Source of the DNA: Microbacterium sp. H83
GTDB taxonomy: Bacteria; Actinomycetota; Actinomycetes; Actinomycetales; Microbacteriaceae
Length of the DNA stretch: 64,000 bases
NCBI RefSeq assembly: GCF_001650405.1
Contig: NZ_LWCU01000054.1
Location: forward strand, 62,001 to 126,000
Reading direction: 5' to 3'
The notes under the pieces are model-generated. The model saw only the letters and a list, made by a program, of their open reading frames with translations, had not been told where the DNA came from and did not search any database. The position numbers and the translations under genes were made by a program. Positions 9,904 to 19,715 of this stretch are shown here, piece by piece. Each line of letters opens with the position of its first letter. Within the stretch, counting starts at the first letter, position 1.

Positions 9904-9982
9904 CACTTCGGGGGCCGACACACCACCGGACGGACGCGAAGCCTGACAACGTCCGACGCATGGCGTGTCGGCCCCCTGGGTG
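9904..9982. repeat. 79-bp palindromic repeat, copy 2 (inverted relative to copy 1)
   Basis: Arms 9904-9925 and 9961-9982 enclose 35 bases. The left arm is identical over 22 bp to the reverse complement of copy 1's right arm, so this is the same element in the opposite orientation. Its own arms pair at 18 of 22 positions. It lies between the convergent nuclease-like and YbdD genes and could end both transcripts. Confidence 0.85.
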
Positions 9983-10023
9983 GCGGGGACGACACGACAC
10001 GGGGTCGAGGCGGCGAGCCCCGG

Positions 10024-10229
10024 TCAGCAGCAGCGGGCGCCGGGGTCGGCATCCTGCGCGGCGTAGTGCCGACGCCAGAACTCCCGCTCCGACAGGGGCT
10101 GCCGATGCGGATGCCGGGAACGATGGTGCGCGACGTAGGCCGCATAGCGCGACTCGCCGGTGAGGCCGTTCACGTACCATGCGACCGCGCGCCAGACCCG
10201 CCGCGCGCCGTCGACCACGACCGTGCTCA

Positions 10230-10230
<1 letters not shown>
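10024..10230 (-). CDS. YbdD/YjiX-family small protein
   Basis: This 68-residue cytosolic protein is of the kind that follows cstA-type transporter genes in many bacteria. Visible features are VWRAVAWYVNGLTGESRYAAYVAHH, typical of the family as tryptophan, tyrosine and histidine positions, then SEREFWRRHY and a terminal pair of cysteines. The ATG at 10230 shares one base with the cstA stop (TGATG), so the two are translationally coupled. A start further upstream would run into cstA. Its role is thought to be support of the transporter, but the mechanism is not known to me. Confidence 0.88.
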
Positions 10231-12461
<2,231 letters not shown>

Positions 12462-12560
12462 AGCGCATCACTCCATCGTCTGCGTTCGATGCCCCGAGCC
12501 TAATCCGCGCGCGGGCGGGAGGAAACGCGCATCGCCGACACGGATGCCGGACAGACGACA

Positions 12561-12588
12561 GCGGATGCCGCGTCGCCACGGCATCCGC
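12561..12588 (-). terminator. Terminator after the PIN-PhoH gene
   Basis: A perfect 10-bp stem (GCGGATGCCG / CGGCATCCGC) with an 8-base loop begins 12 bases beyond the stop codon at 12601. Confidence 0.6.
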
Positions 12589-12600
12589 CGTCGATCCCCC

Positions 12601-13983
12601 TCAGCTGAGTTCGCCGCCCTCCAGCAGCTCCGTGACCAGAGCCGCGATCGCGGAGCGCTCGGAGCGCATCAGCGTCACGTGGGCGAAGAGGTCGTGCCCC
12701 TTGAGCGTCTCGATGACGCTGGCGATGCCGTCGTGGCGCCCGACACGCAGGTTGTCGCGCTGCCCGACGTCGTGGGTGAGGATGACCCGGGAGTTCTGGC
12801 CCATGCGGCTCAGGACCGTGAGCAGGACGTTGCGCTCGAGCGACTGCGCCTCGTCGACGATCACGAAGGCGTCGTGCAGCGAGCGCCCGCGGATGTGCGT
12901 GAGCGGGAGGACCTCCAGGAGGCCCCGCTCGACGACCTCGTCCATCACGTTGCCCGAGACCACCGAGCCCAGCGTGTCGAACACGGCCTGGCCCCAGGGT
13001 CCCATCTTCTCGCCCTGGTCGCCCGGGAGGTACCCGAGCTCCTGGCCGCCGACGGCGAAGAGCGGGCGGAACACGATGATCTTCTTCTGCTGCTGGCGCT
13101 CGAGCACGGCCTCGAGCCCTGCGCACAGGGCGAGGGCCGACTTGCCCGTGCCGGCGCGACCGCCGAGCGACACGATCCCGACCTCGGGATCGAGCAGCAG
13201 GTCGATCGCGATGCGCTGCTCGGCCGACCGCCCGTGCATCCCGAAGATGTCCCTGTCGCCGCGGACCAGGCGGTACTCGCCCTCTCCGGTCACGCGTCCG
13301 AGGGCCGAGCCCCGCTCCGAGTGGATGATGAGTCCGGTGTTCACCGGGAGCCCTCTGGCGTCCTCGCTGATGCCGACCTCGCTCTCGTACAGATCGCTGA
13401 TCTCGTCGCCCGAGAGGTCGAGGGTGGTGATGCCGGTCCAGCCGGAGTCGACCGCCTGCTCGGCCAGGTACTCCTCGGCCCGCAGCCCGAGCGATGCGGC
13501 CTTGACGCGCATCGGGAGGTCCTTCGAGACGATCGTGACGTCCTGCCCGTCCTGCGCGAGGTGCATCGCGACCGAGAGGATGCGGCTGTCGTTGTCGCTG
13601 AGGCGGATGCCGGCGGGCAGCACCGACATGTCGGTGTTCGCCAGCTCGACGCGGAGCGTGCCGCCCTCGCCGACCTCCACGGGGAAGTCCAGGCGTCCGT
13701 GCTCGATCCGGAGGTCGTCGAGGTGACGGAGGGCCTGACGGGCGAAGTAGCCGATCTCGGGGTCGTGACGCTTGCCCTCGAGCTCGGTGATGACGACGAC
13801 CGGGAGCACGACGGAGTGCTCGGCGAATCGGAAGAAGGCCTGCGGATCGCTCAGCAGCACCGACGTGTCGAGGACGTAGGTGCGCAGATCCTGATCAGGC
13901 TCTGCGGACGTCGCACGTCTCGGCGTCTTACGGGTGGACTGCTGCGCGGTGCTGGTGGACTGCTGCGCTGTACGTGAGGTCAC
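12601..13983 (-). CDS. phoH: PIN-PhoH fusion ATPase (PhoH2 type)
   Basis: This 460-residue protein joins an N-terminal PIN nuclease domain (about 35-185) to a C-terminal PhoH ATPase domain (about 245-455). The PIN part starts [11 protein letters not shown] and shows acidic residues at [11 protein letters not shown] and SDNDSRIL. The PhoH part has a Walker [12 protein letters not shown], a Walker [13 protein letters not shown] and the [15 protein letters not shown] segment. In mycobacteria such fusions (PhoH2) act as an ATP-dependent RNA helicase and ribonuclease. The first 30 residues are low-complexity Gln/Ser/Thr. The start is a GTG with GGGAG six bases upstream. I see no antitoxin-like gene immediately upstream. 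Confidence 0.92.
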   Translation of the reverse strand: MTSRTAQQSTSTAQQSTRKTPRRATSAEPDQDLRTYVLDTSVLLSDPQAFFRFAEHSVVLPVVVITELEGKRHDPEIGYFARQALRHLDDLRIEHGRLDFPVEVGEGGTLRVELANTDMSVLPAGIRLSDNDSRILSVAMHLAQDGQDVTIVSKDLPMRVKAASLGLRAEEYLAEQAVDSGWTGITTLDLSGDEISDLYESEVGISEDARGLPVNTGLIIHSERGSALGRVTGEGEYRLVRGDRDIFGMHGRSAEQRIAIDLLLDPEVGIVSLGGRAGTGKSALALCAGLEAVLERQQQKKIIVFRPLFAVGGQELGYLPGDQGEKMGPWGQAVFDTLGSVVSGNVMDEVVERGLLEVLPLTHIRGRSLHDAFVIVDEAQSLERNVLLTVLSRMGQNSRVILTHDVGQRDNLRVGRHDGIASVIETLKGHDLFAHVTLMRSERSAIAALVTELLEGGELS

Positions 13984-14182
13984 GACCCACTCCCGACCCG
14001 GGGATTCCCGGTTGTTTCGAACGAGTCGACCAGGGGGTCACGAGTCGCGAACCTGAGGCCGACTCGACGGGCGCCTTGCCCGATACCCAGAAGCTACGAC
14101 CAGCGACCGACATCCGCGCGATCCGACACGCCGCCGGATTGTGACGAATGCGTGAACGAGACGTTGCGGGGCGATCGGCGCC

Positions 14183-14965
14183 TCAACGACCGAAGCGGCG
14201 GTCGCGGTCGGCGAAGTCGCGGATCGCGCGCAGGAAGTCGACCTGACGCAGGTCGGGTCCGAGCGCCTCGACGAAGTAGAACTCGCTGTGCGCGCTCTGC
14301 CACAGGAGGAAGTCGCTCAGCCGCTGCTCGCCGCTGGTGCGGATCACGAGGTCGGGGTCCGGCTGGCCGCCGGTGTACAAGTGCTCGCCGATCATCTCCG
14401 GTGTCAGATGGGCGGCGAGATCCTCGATCGTCCCGCCCGACGCCTGATGCGCGGTCACGATGCTCCGCACGGCGTCGACGATCTCGTTGCGTCCGCCATA
14501 GCCGACGGCGAGATTCACGTGCAGCCCGGTGTGGTCGCTCGTGCGCTCCTGCGCGTCGGCGAGGACGCGGGCGAGCTCGGGAGGGAGGATGTCCGCGCGT
14601 CCGACGTGCTTGACGCGCCAGTTGCCCTCTCGGGACAGCGCCTCGGCGAGCTCCGCGATGATCTCGATGAGGTCGGCGAGCTCGGCGGAGTCGCGCTTGC
14701 GGAGGTTGTCGCTCGAGAGGAGGTACAGCGACACGACCCGGATGCCGAGCTCGTCGCACCATCCGAGGAACTCGCGCATCTTCGCGGCGCCGGCGCGGTG
14801 CCCTTCGGCGGGGGTGTCGTAGCCGAGCTGTCGTGCCCACCGCCGATTGCCGTCGATCATCATGGCGACGTGATGCGGGACGGTCGACGGATCGAGGTGG
14901 CGGCGCAGCCTGCTGGTGTAGAGCCGGTACAGGGGCCCCCGCCCCTGACCCTCGCGTGACATCAC
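14183..14965 (-). CDS. uppS: Isoprenyl (polyprenyl diphosphate) transferase
   Basis: This cis-prenyltransferase condenses IPP units onto an allylic primer to make the undecaprenyl or decaprenyl carrier for cell-wall polymers. The 260-residue protein has the UppS signatures: HVAMMIDGNRRWARQLG near residue 35 (catalytic Asp in DGNRRWA), LYLLSSDN, NLAVGYGGRNEI, and DLVIRTSGEQRLSDFLLWQS near the C-terminus. The first codon is a GTG followed at once by an ATG. The GTG at 14965 lies exactly six bases after a TAGCGT box, so I place the start there. It is divergent from the hemolysin III gene. IspH in this window supplies its IPP. Confidence 0.95.
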   Translation of the reverse strand: MMSREGQGRGPLYRLYTSRLRRHLDPSTVPHHVAMMIDGNRRWARQLGYDTPAEGHRAGAAKMREFLGWCDELGIRVVSLYLLSSDNLRKRDSAELADLIEIIAELAEALSREGNWRVKHVGRADILPPELARVLADAQERTSDHTGLHVNLAVGYGGRNEIVDAVRSIVTAHQASGGTIEDLAAHLTPEMIGEHLYTGGQPDPDLVIRTSGEQRLSDFLLWQSAHSEFYFVEALGPDLRQVDFLRAIRDFADRDRRFGR

Positions 14966-14971
14966 CTCCCT

Positions 14972-14977
14972 ACGCTA
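14972..14977 (-). promoter_or_regulatory. uppS: -10 box of uppS
   Basis: TAGCGT on the minus strand, then AGGGAG, then GTG. The six-base spacing favours the GTG over the adjacent ATG as the start. Confidence 0.6.
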
Positions 14978-15047
14978 TCGTGCCGGGCGAGGGAAGGCCG
15001 AGGGCGGATGCTCAGGATATGTACGCCTCTCGGAATGGCGCCGCGCC

Positions 15048-15053
15048 TAGAGT
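15048..15053 (+). promoter_or_regulatory. -10 box of the hemolysin III-like gene
   Basis: TAGAGT, then six bases (GAGCAC), then the GTG start at 15060. The same six-base linker occurs before the ATG at 59574. Confidence 0.6.
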
Positions 15054-15059
15054 GAGCAC

Positions 15060-15788
15060 GTGAGCACACCCGACTCCTCCGCGCCCGAGGTCCCGCAGCT
15101 TCCCCTCCTGGAGGAGGCTGCGCACGATGCCGCGGTCGAGATCCGTCCCACATGGCGCGGATGGATCCACGCCGGGATCTTCCCGATCGCTGTCGCGGCC
15201 GGCGTCCTGCTCGTCGTCTTCGCGCAGGGCGGCGCCGCGAAGTGGGCGGCAGCCGTGTTCATGGCCAGCTCGCTGCTGCTGTTCGGCAACTCCGCCGTGT
15301 ACCACCGGTTCGACTGGAGCCCGAAGGTCAAGGTGGTCCTCAAGCGGATCGACCACGCGAACATCCTCCTGCTGATCGCCGGCACGTACACCCCGCTCGC
15401 GGTGCTCGCCCTTCCTCCGGAGAAGGGCCTGCTCCTGCTGGTCCTGGTCTGGAGCGGCGCCCTGCTCGGCATCCTCTTCCGCGTGTTCTGGATCAACGCG
15501 CCGCGCTGGCTCTACGTCGCCCTGTACCTGCTGCTCGGATGGGCGGCCGTGATGTACCTCGTCGACCTGCTGAACGCGAACGTCGCGATGATGGTGCTCG
15601 TGATCGTCGGCGGCCTGCTGTACACGGGCGGCGCGATCGTCTACGCGCTCAAGAAGCCGAATCCGTGGCAGGGGCACTTCGGCTTCCACGAGATCTTCCA
15701 CGTGTGCACCGTGCTGGCGTTCCTGTGCCACTGGACGGCGTGCCTGCTCATCGCGCTGGAGCCCCTCTCGCCGTCGCTGGGCGCCTGA
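15060..15788 (+). CDS. Hemolysin III / YqfA-family membrane protein
   Basis: This 242-residue protein has seven predicted membrane helices and belongs to the hemolysin III group of the PAQR-like superfamily. Diagnostic elements are SSLLLFGNSAVYHRFDW (conserved Ser and His), IDHANILLLIAGTYTP, and the C-terminal HEIFHVCTVLAFLCHW with two histidines. These residues are proposed to bind a metal in the superfamily. The hemolysin name is historical. A role in membrane homeostasis is more likely, but the activity is unproven. GTG at 15060 is leaderless by the -10 spacing. It converges on a small membrane protein gene. Confidence 0.9.
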   Translation: MSTPDSSAPEVPQLPLLEEAAHDAAVEIRPTWRGWIHAGIFPIAVAAGVLLVVFAQGGAAKWAAAVFMASSLLLFGNSAVYHRFDWSPKVKVVLKRIDHANILLLIAGTYTPLAVLALPPEKGLLLLVLVWSGALLGILFRVFWINAPRWLYVALYLLLGWAAVMYLVDLLNANVAMMVLVIVGGLLYTGGAIVYALKKPNPWQGHFGFHEIFHVCTVLAFLCHWTACLLIALEPLSPSLGA

Positions 15789-15811
15789 CGCTCCGAGCCG
15801 CTGTCAGCGCC
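15780..15811. terminator. Possible shared terminator over two convergent stop codons
   Basis: GGCGCCTGAC and GTCAGCGCC can pair with one bulge. The stem covers the stop codons of both the hemolysin III-like gene and the small membrane protein gene. Confidence 0.4.
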
Positions 15812-16088
15812 TCTCGGGGTCGTCGTCGCCCTCGCGGGTGACCGGGAGATCCGCATCGGTCTCGGTCGCCTCGTCGGCGGCGCGTGCGGCCTCCTCGGCG
15901 TCGAGCTCATCCCGCACCTCCTCGCGGTAGCGGACGCGGCGGATGCGCCGGTTCATGTCGAGGATGAGCAGGATCACGGCGACGAGGAGGATCACGACGG
16001 CGGCGAAGCCGATGAATCCGGGGGTCACCAGCTCCGGGGCCACCGTCATCGAGGGAGTCGGCATCGGAGTCGCGGTCAGAGCGAGCAT
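15804..16088 (-). CDS. Small single-pass membrane protein
   Basis: This 94-residue protein is of a kind I do not recognise by name. It has a short outer N-terminus rich in Thr and Pro and one long hydrophobic helix (about residues 22-44, GFIGFAAVVILLVAVILLI). A basic stretch NRRIRRVRYREE follows, then a highly acidic tail rich in Glu, Asp and Ala. By the positive-inside rule the tail should be cytosolic. The ATG at 16088 has only a weak AAAGG ribosome site. It is divergent from the DUF4307 gene, and similar small membrane proteins are common near it in related genera. Confidence 0.7.
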   Translation of the reverse strand: MLALTATPMPTPSMTVAPELVTPGFIGFAAVVILLVAVILLILDMNRRIRRVRYREEVRDELDAEEAARAADEATETDADLPVTREGDDDPERR

Positions 16089-16157
16089 GGAGTCTGCCTT
16101 TCACACACAGGTCGCATAACCTGGAGATACCAGCCTATCGACCGAAAGACCCACCTC

Positions 16158-16544
16158 GTGACGACCGCACAGCAGCTCGATGACCGCTATGGCCGCACGC
16201 GCCGACGGAAGTGGCCCTGGATCGCGGCCGCCGCGGTCGCCGCCCTCGTCGTCGCCGCACTCGGGTGGTCGATCGTCGCTCAACAGATGGACGCGATCGA
16301 CTCGGACGATCTGGGCTTCGATCTCGTCGACGAGCACAGTGTCGACGTGCGCTTCCAGATCACGGGCGTGCAGGGCAAGGACGTCGGGTGCCTGGTCGAG
16401 GCGCTCGATGAGGAGTTCGGCGTCGTCGGGTGGAAGGTCGTCGAGATACCGGCCGGAGACGCGCATTCGCAGGCGCTCTCCGTCACCGTCCCGACCGTGG
16501 CCGCAGCTACGACAGGTTTGGTGAAGAGCTGCTGGGTCGCCTAG
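16158..16544 (+). CDS. DUF4307 membrane protein
   Basis: This 128-residue protein has unknown function. It begins with the family's N-terminal LDDRYG motif and a basic stretch RTRRRKWPW. One membrane helix follows (about residues 20-40), then an outer domain of about 85 residues with two cysteines (CLVEALD and SCWVA) that could form a disulfide. These are the marks of DUF4307, a short actinobacterial family often placed just before greA. The start is a GTG, and a TAACCT box lies about 35 bases upstream (16117-16122). It ends before the hairpin in front of greA. Confidence 0.85.
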   Translation: MTTAQQLDDRYGRTRRRKWPWIAAAAVAALVVAALGWSIVAQQMDAIDSDDLGFDLVDEHSVDVRFQITGVQGKDVGCLVEALDEEFGVVGWKVVEIPAGDAHSQALSVTVPTVAAATTGLVKSCWVA

Positions 16545-16561
16545 AATCGATGCAGACAGAC

Positions 16562-16590
16562 GACGCCCCGGCACCGTGCCGGGGCGTCTT
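16562..16590 (+). terminator. Terminator between the DUF4307 gene and greA
   Basis: A perfect 12-bp stem (GACGCCCCGGCA / TGCCGGGGCGTC, 3-base loop) followed by TT begins 17 bases after the DUF4307 stop. Confidence 0.7.
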
Positions 16591-16639
16591 GGCATATCCC
16601 CCGCACCGATCGGCGGATACCGAATGAAGGAGCTTCGTC

Positions 16640-17128
16640 ATGTCTACTGACGCTCAGGTTCCCTTCCTCACGCAGGAAGCCTACGACCGGCTCGTCGCCG
16701 AGCTGGAGCACCTGTCCACGACCGGTCGCGACGAGATCGCCAAGCGCATCGAGGCCGCCCGTGAAGAGGGCGACCTCAAGGAGAACGGCGGCTACCACGC
16801 CGCCAAGGACGAGCAGGGCAAGCAGGAGGCGCGCATCCGCACGCTCGAGGGCCTGCTCAAGACCGCGAAGGTCGGCGAGGCCCCCGCGAGCCGCGGCATC
16901 GTCGAGCCGGGCACGGTCGTCACCGCGATCGTCGCGGGCGGCGAGGAGGTCTTCCTCCTCGGGAGCCGCGAGATCGCCGCGGGCAGCGACCACGACGTCT
17001 ACAGCGAAGCCAGCCCGCTCGGTCAGGCCATCCTGGGACTCAAGGTCGGCGAGAAGTCCGCGTACGAAGCGCCCAACGGACGATCCATCTCCGTCGAGAT
17101 CGTCAACGTCGAGACCTACACCGGCTGA
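16640..17128 (+). CDS. greA: Transcription elongation factor GreA
   Basis: GreA reaches into the RNA polymerase secondary channel and stimulates cleavage of backtracked RNA. The 162-residue protein has the N-terminal coiled coil (about residues 5-78) with acidic tip residues in the EEGDLKENGGYHAAKDEQG segment. The C-terminal FKBP-like domain includes SPLGQAILGLKVGEKS. The length and layout are standard. The ATG has a GAAGGAG site at a good distance. It is separated from the DUF4307 gene by a terminator and followed by a 20-bp perfect hairpin, so it is probably monocistronic. Confidence 0.96.
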   Translation: MSTDAQVPFLTQEAYDRLVAELEHLSTTGRDEIAKRIEAAREEGDLKENGGYHAAKDEQGKQEARIRTLEGLLKTAKVGEAPASRGIVEPGTVVTAIVAGGEEVFLLGSREIAAGSDHDVYSEASPLGQAILGLKVGEKSAYEAPNGRSISVEIVNVETYTG

Positions 17129-17140
17129 CGCGCACGTCGC

Positions 17141-17184
17141 AGATGCGAGAAGCCCCGTCCGCTCGGACGGGGCTTCTCGCATCT
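17141..17184. terminator. Bidirectional terminator between greA and ilvA
   Basis: A perfect 20-bp inverted repeat (17141-17160 and 17165-17184) with loop GCTC lies between the convergent stops of greA and ilvA. A run of nine G follows at 17197-17205. Confidence 0.8.
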
Positions 17185-17212
17185 GTACAGAGCTCCGGGG
17201 GGGGGACGCGAC

Positions 17213-18442
17213 TCAGTCGGGGACGACGATCGGCTGGAAGCCGGCCCGCCGGAGCGTGTCGAGCGTGTGCTCGGAGTGCTCCGCACCGCGGGTCTCCACG
17301 CTGAGCTCGAGGATCACCTCGCTGATCTGCAGACCGTGACCGTGCCGGGTGTGCATCGCCTCGATGACGTTCGCTCCCGCCTCCGCGATGAGCTCGGACA
17401 CGCGCGCCAGCTGCCCCGGCCGGTCGGGCAGCGGGATGCGGATGGTGAGGTAGCGTCCCGAGGCGGCGAGGCCGTGGGACACGACGCGCTGCAGCAGCAG
17501 CGGATCGATGTTGCCGCCGGAGAGCACGGCCATCGTGGTGCCGGTCGCCGTGACCTTGCCCGCGAGGATCGCCGCCACGCCCGCCGCGCCGGCCGGCTCG
17601 ACGACGACCTTCGCCTGCTCGAGCAGGATGAGGATCGCTCGCGCCAGGTCGTCGTCGGAGACGGTGACGACCTCGTCGACGAGGTCCTTGATGATGTCGA
17701 AGGGGATCGCTCCGGGGCGGGCGACCAGGATGCCGTCGGCGATGGTCGGCCTGGTCACGATGTCGACGGGATGTCCGGCCTCGAGCGACGGCGGCACTGC
17801 GGCGGCGTTCTCGGCCTGCACGCCGACGATGCGCACCTCGCGTCCCCGCTCCGCGGCGCGCGCCTTGACCGCGGCGGCGACGCCGGCGATGAGCCCTCCC
17901 CCGCCGATGCCCAGCACGATCGTGTCGACCTCCGGCACGTCGTCGAGCAGCTCGAGTCCGAGGGTGCCCTGACCGATGATGACGTCGCGGTGGTCGAACG
18001 GGTGGATGAGGACCGCCCCGGTGCGCTCGGAGAACTCGGCAGCGAGCCGCAGGGACGTCGCGACCGTCTCGCCCTCGAGCACGACCTCCGCTCCGTAACC
18101 GCGCGTGGCGAGGAGCTTGGGGACGGGCACGCCGAGAGGCATGAAGATGGTGGCGGGGATGCCGAGGGCCTGCGCCGCGAGCGCGACGCCCTGCGCGTGG
18201 TTGCCTGCGGAGGCGGCCACGACGCCGCGCGAGCGCTCCTCCGCGCTCAGCCGCGACAGCCGGTACGCCGCCCCGCGGATCTTGAAGGAGCCGGTGCGCT
18301 GGAGGTTCTCCATCTTCAGCAGCACGGGGGCGCCGAGGGCGTCGGTGAGAGCCCGCGAGGGCAGAGCCGGCGTGTGCGTGATCACCTCAGCCAGACTCTG
18401 AGCTGCGTTCTCGAACTCGGTCAGGCTGGGGACTTCGCTCAC
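17213..18442 (-). CDS. ilvA: Threonine ammonia-lyase with ACT domain
   Basis: This PLP enzyme deaminates threonine to 2-oxobutyrate, the first step to isoleucine, or degrades threonine and serine. The 409-residue protein has the catalytic domain in residues 1-320, with the PLP lysine in RTGSFKIRGA, the cofactor loop SAGNHAQGVA and the glycine-rich GIGGGGLIAG. One ACT domain follows from about 328 (RYLTIRIPLPDRPGQL). The frame is open far upstream into the exporter gene, but the GTG at 18442 has a GGGAGGAA ribosome site and overlaps that gene's stop (GTGA). The ACT domain suggests allosteric control. Biosynthetic versus catabolic use cannot be decided from sequence alone. Confidence 0.94.
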   Translation of the reverse strand: MSEVPSLTEFENAAQSLAEVITHTPALPSRALTDALGAPVLLKMENLQRTGSFKIRGAAYRLSRLSAEERSRGVVAASAGNHAQGVALAAQALGIPATIFMPLGVPVPKLLATRGYGAEVVLEGETVATSLRLAAEFSERTGAVLIHPFDHRDVIIGQGTLGLELLDDVPEVDTIVLGIGGGGLIAGVAAAVKARAAERGREVRIVGVQAENAAAVPPSLEAGHPVDIVTRPTIADGILVARPGAIPFDIIKDLVDEVVTVSDDDLARAILILLEQAKVVVEPAGAAGVAAILAGKVTATGTTMAVLSGGNIDPLLLQRVVSHGLAASGRYLTIRIPLPDRPGQLARVSELIAEAGANVIEAMHTRHGHGLQISEVILELSVETRGAEHSEHTLDTLRRAGFQPIVVPD

Positions 18443-19635
18443 TGATTCCTCCCTCTCCGCTGTCGCGGAACCGTACTCCAGATGAGGTCGCCACTCGGGC
18501 CGACCCCCGTCCGCCATGACCCCGAGCTGATGGTGACGGCGGCGACGTTGACGAATGCGGCCAAGGGCACGGCGAAGAGCGCGCCGGGGATGCCGGCGAT
18601 CATCGCGCCGCCCGCGACCACGAGGACGACGGCGAGCGGATGCACCTTGACGGCGGAGCCCATCAGCAGGGGCTGCAGGATATGGCCCTCGATCTGCTGG
18701 ACGCCCAGGACGACCAGGAGCATCCAGAGGGCGATCCAGGGCCCGTTGTAGACGAGGGCGAGGAAGACGGCGACGGCGCCCGTGACGACCGCGCCCACGA
18801 TCGGGATGAACGAGCCCAGGAACACGAGCACGGCGACCGGCAGCGCAAGAGGCACCTGCAGCAGGAAGGCGCCCAAGCCGATGCCGATGGCGTCGATGGT
18901 CGCGACGAACAGCTGGGTGCGCGCGTAGTTCACGATCGTCGCCCAGCCGTTCCTGGCCGCACCGTCGGCCGCGGGCCGCGCGGAACGCGGGAAGAGCTTG
19001 AGCGTCCACCGCCAGATCCCGGCGCCGTCGGCGAGCAGGCAGATGAGGATGAACAGCGACAGCAGGGCCCCCGTGGCGACGTGGCCCACCGTGGTCCCGA
19101 TCGCGAGAGCCCCGGACCACAGCGCCTGGGCCTGCTCGTTGAGGAAGGCGAGTCCCTGATCGAGGTAGTCGGAGATCTGCGTGTCGGACAGGCTGAGCGG
19201 CCCCTCGTGCAGCCAGACCTGGAACTGGTCGAACGCCTGCGCTGAGCTCTCCTGCACCTTCGGCAGCTCTGCCCGCACCTGCCAGATCACGAGCCAGAGC
19301 AGACCCGCGACGATCGCGGCCGTGCCGAGCAGGGAGATCGCGATCGCGGCCCAGCGCGGGAACCGGTGCCGCAGCATCCAGCCGAACGCCGGCCACAGCA
19401 GGGCCGTGATGAGGATGCCGACCATGAGCGGGATGACCAGGAGCTTGAGCAGCATGACGAGCCAGATGAACACGCCGCCGGCGGCGGCGATCAGCAGCAG
19501 CCGCCACGCGTAGCCCGCCGTCACGCGCAGCGGGAGCGGCACGGCGTCATCGGCCTCCGTCGAGACGGTGCGGTCCGTGGAGACGGGGCGCGGACGGAAC
19601 AGGTCTGTCAGCCAGGAACGCCGCTCATCGCTCAT
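18439..19635 (-). CDS. AI-2E-family transporter
   Basis: This 398-residue membrane protein has about seven or eight hydrophobic segments and belongs to the AI-2E (TqsA/PerM) family of putative exporters. The family marks are PLMVGILITALLWPAFGWML in the N-terminal part, the LQVPLALPVAVLVFLGSFIPIVGA segment, and QIEGHILQPLLMG in the C-terminal half. Substrates vary across the family and include autoinducer-2, ions and others. The stop overlaps the ilvA GTG, so the pair is coupled, which hints at export of an amino acid or a product of it; that is only inference. The ATG has a TAGACT box at six bases. Confidence 0.9.
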   Translation of the reverse strand: MSDERRSWLTDLFRPRPVSTDRTVSTEADDAVPLPLRVTAGYAWRLLLIAAAGGVFIWLVMLLKLLVIPLMVGILITALLWPAFGWMLRHRFPRWAAIAISLLGTAAIVAGLLWLVIWQVRAELPKVQESSAQAFDQFQVWLHEGPLSLSDTQISDYLDQGLAFLNEQAQALWSGALAIGTTVGHVATGALLSLFILICLLADGAGIWRWTLKLFPRSARPAADGAARNGWATIVNYARTQLFVATIDAIGIGLGAFLLQVPLALPVAVLVFLGSFIPIVGAVVTGAVAVFLALVYNGPWIALWMLLVVLGVQQIEGHILQPLLMGSAVKVHPLAVVLVVAGGAMIAGIPGALFAVPLAAFVNVAAVTISSGSWRTGVGPSGDLIWSTVPRQRRGRNQ

Positions 19636-19641
19636 CGCCCA

Positions 19642-19647
19642 AGTCTA
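19642..19647 (-). promoter_or_regulatory. -10 box of the AI-2E transporter-ilvA operon
   Basis: TAGACT on the minus strand, then six bases, then the ATG at 19635. Confidence 0.6.
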
Positions 19648-19703
19648 CGGCGCTGCCGTGAGCGCGCACGACGGCCGACGTCGTGGATGTCGGCGCCCGG
19701 CGC

Positions 19704-19709
19704 TACGCT
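19704..19709 (+). promoter_or_regulatory. -10 box of the YcaQ-like gene
   Basis: TACGCT, then GACGGC, then the GTG at 19716. This selects the GTG over an upstream in-frame ATG at 19683 that would put the box inside the gene. Confidence 0.6.
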
Positions 19710-19715
19710 GACGGC

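Noticed and set aside
13984..14182. Possible SOS (LexA) box near TTTCGAACGAG upstream of the PIN-PhoH gene
   Set aside because: Only one half-site is present; the inverted partner of an actinobacterial LexA site is missing.
18443..19507. Extension of the ilvA frame into the exporter gene
   Set aside because: The extra residues are Arg/Pro-rich and overlap a well-supported membrane protein; the GTG at 18442 has a good ribosome site.
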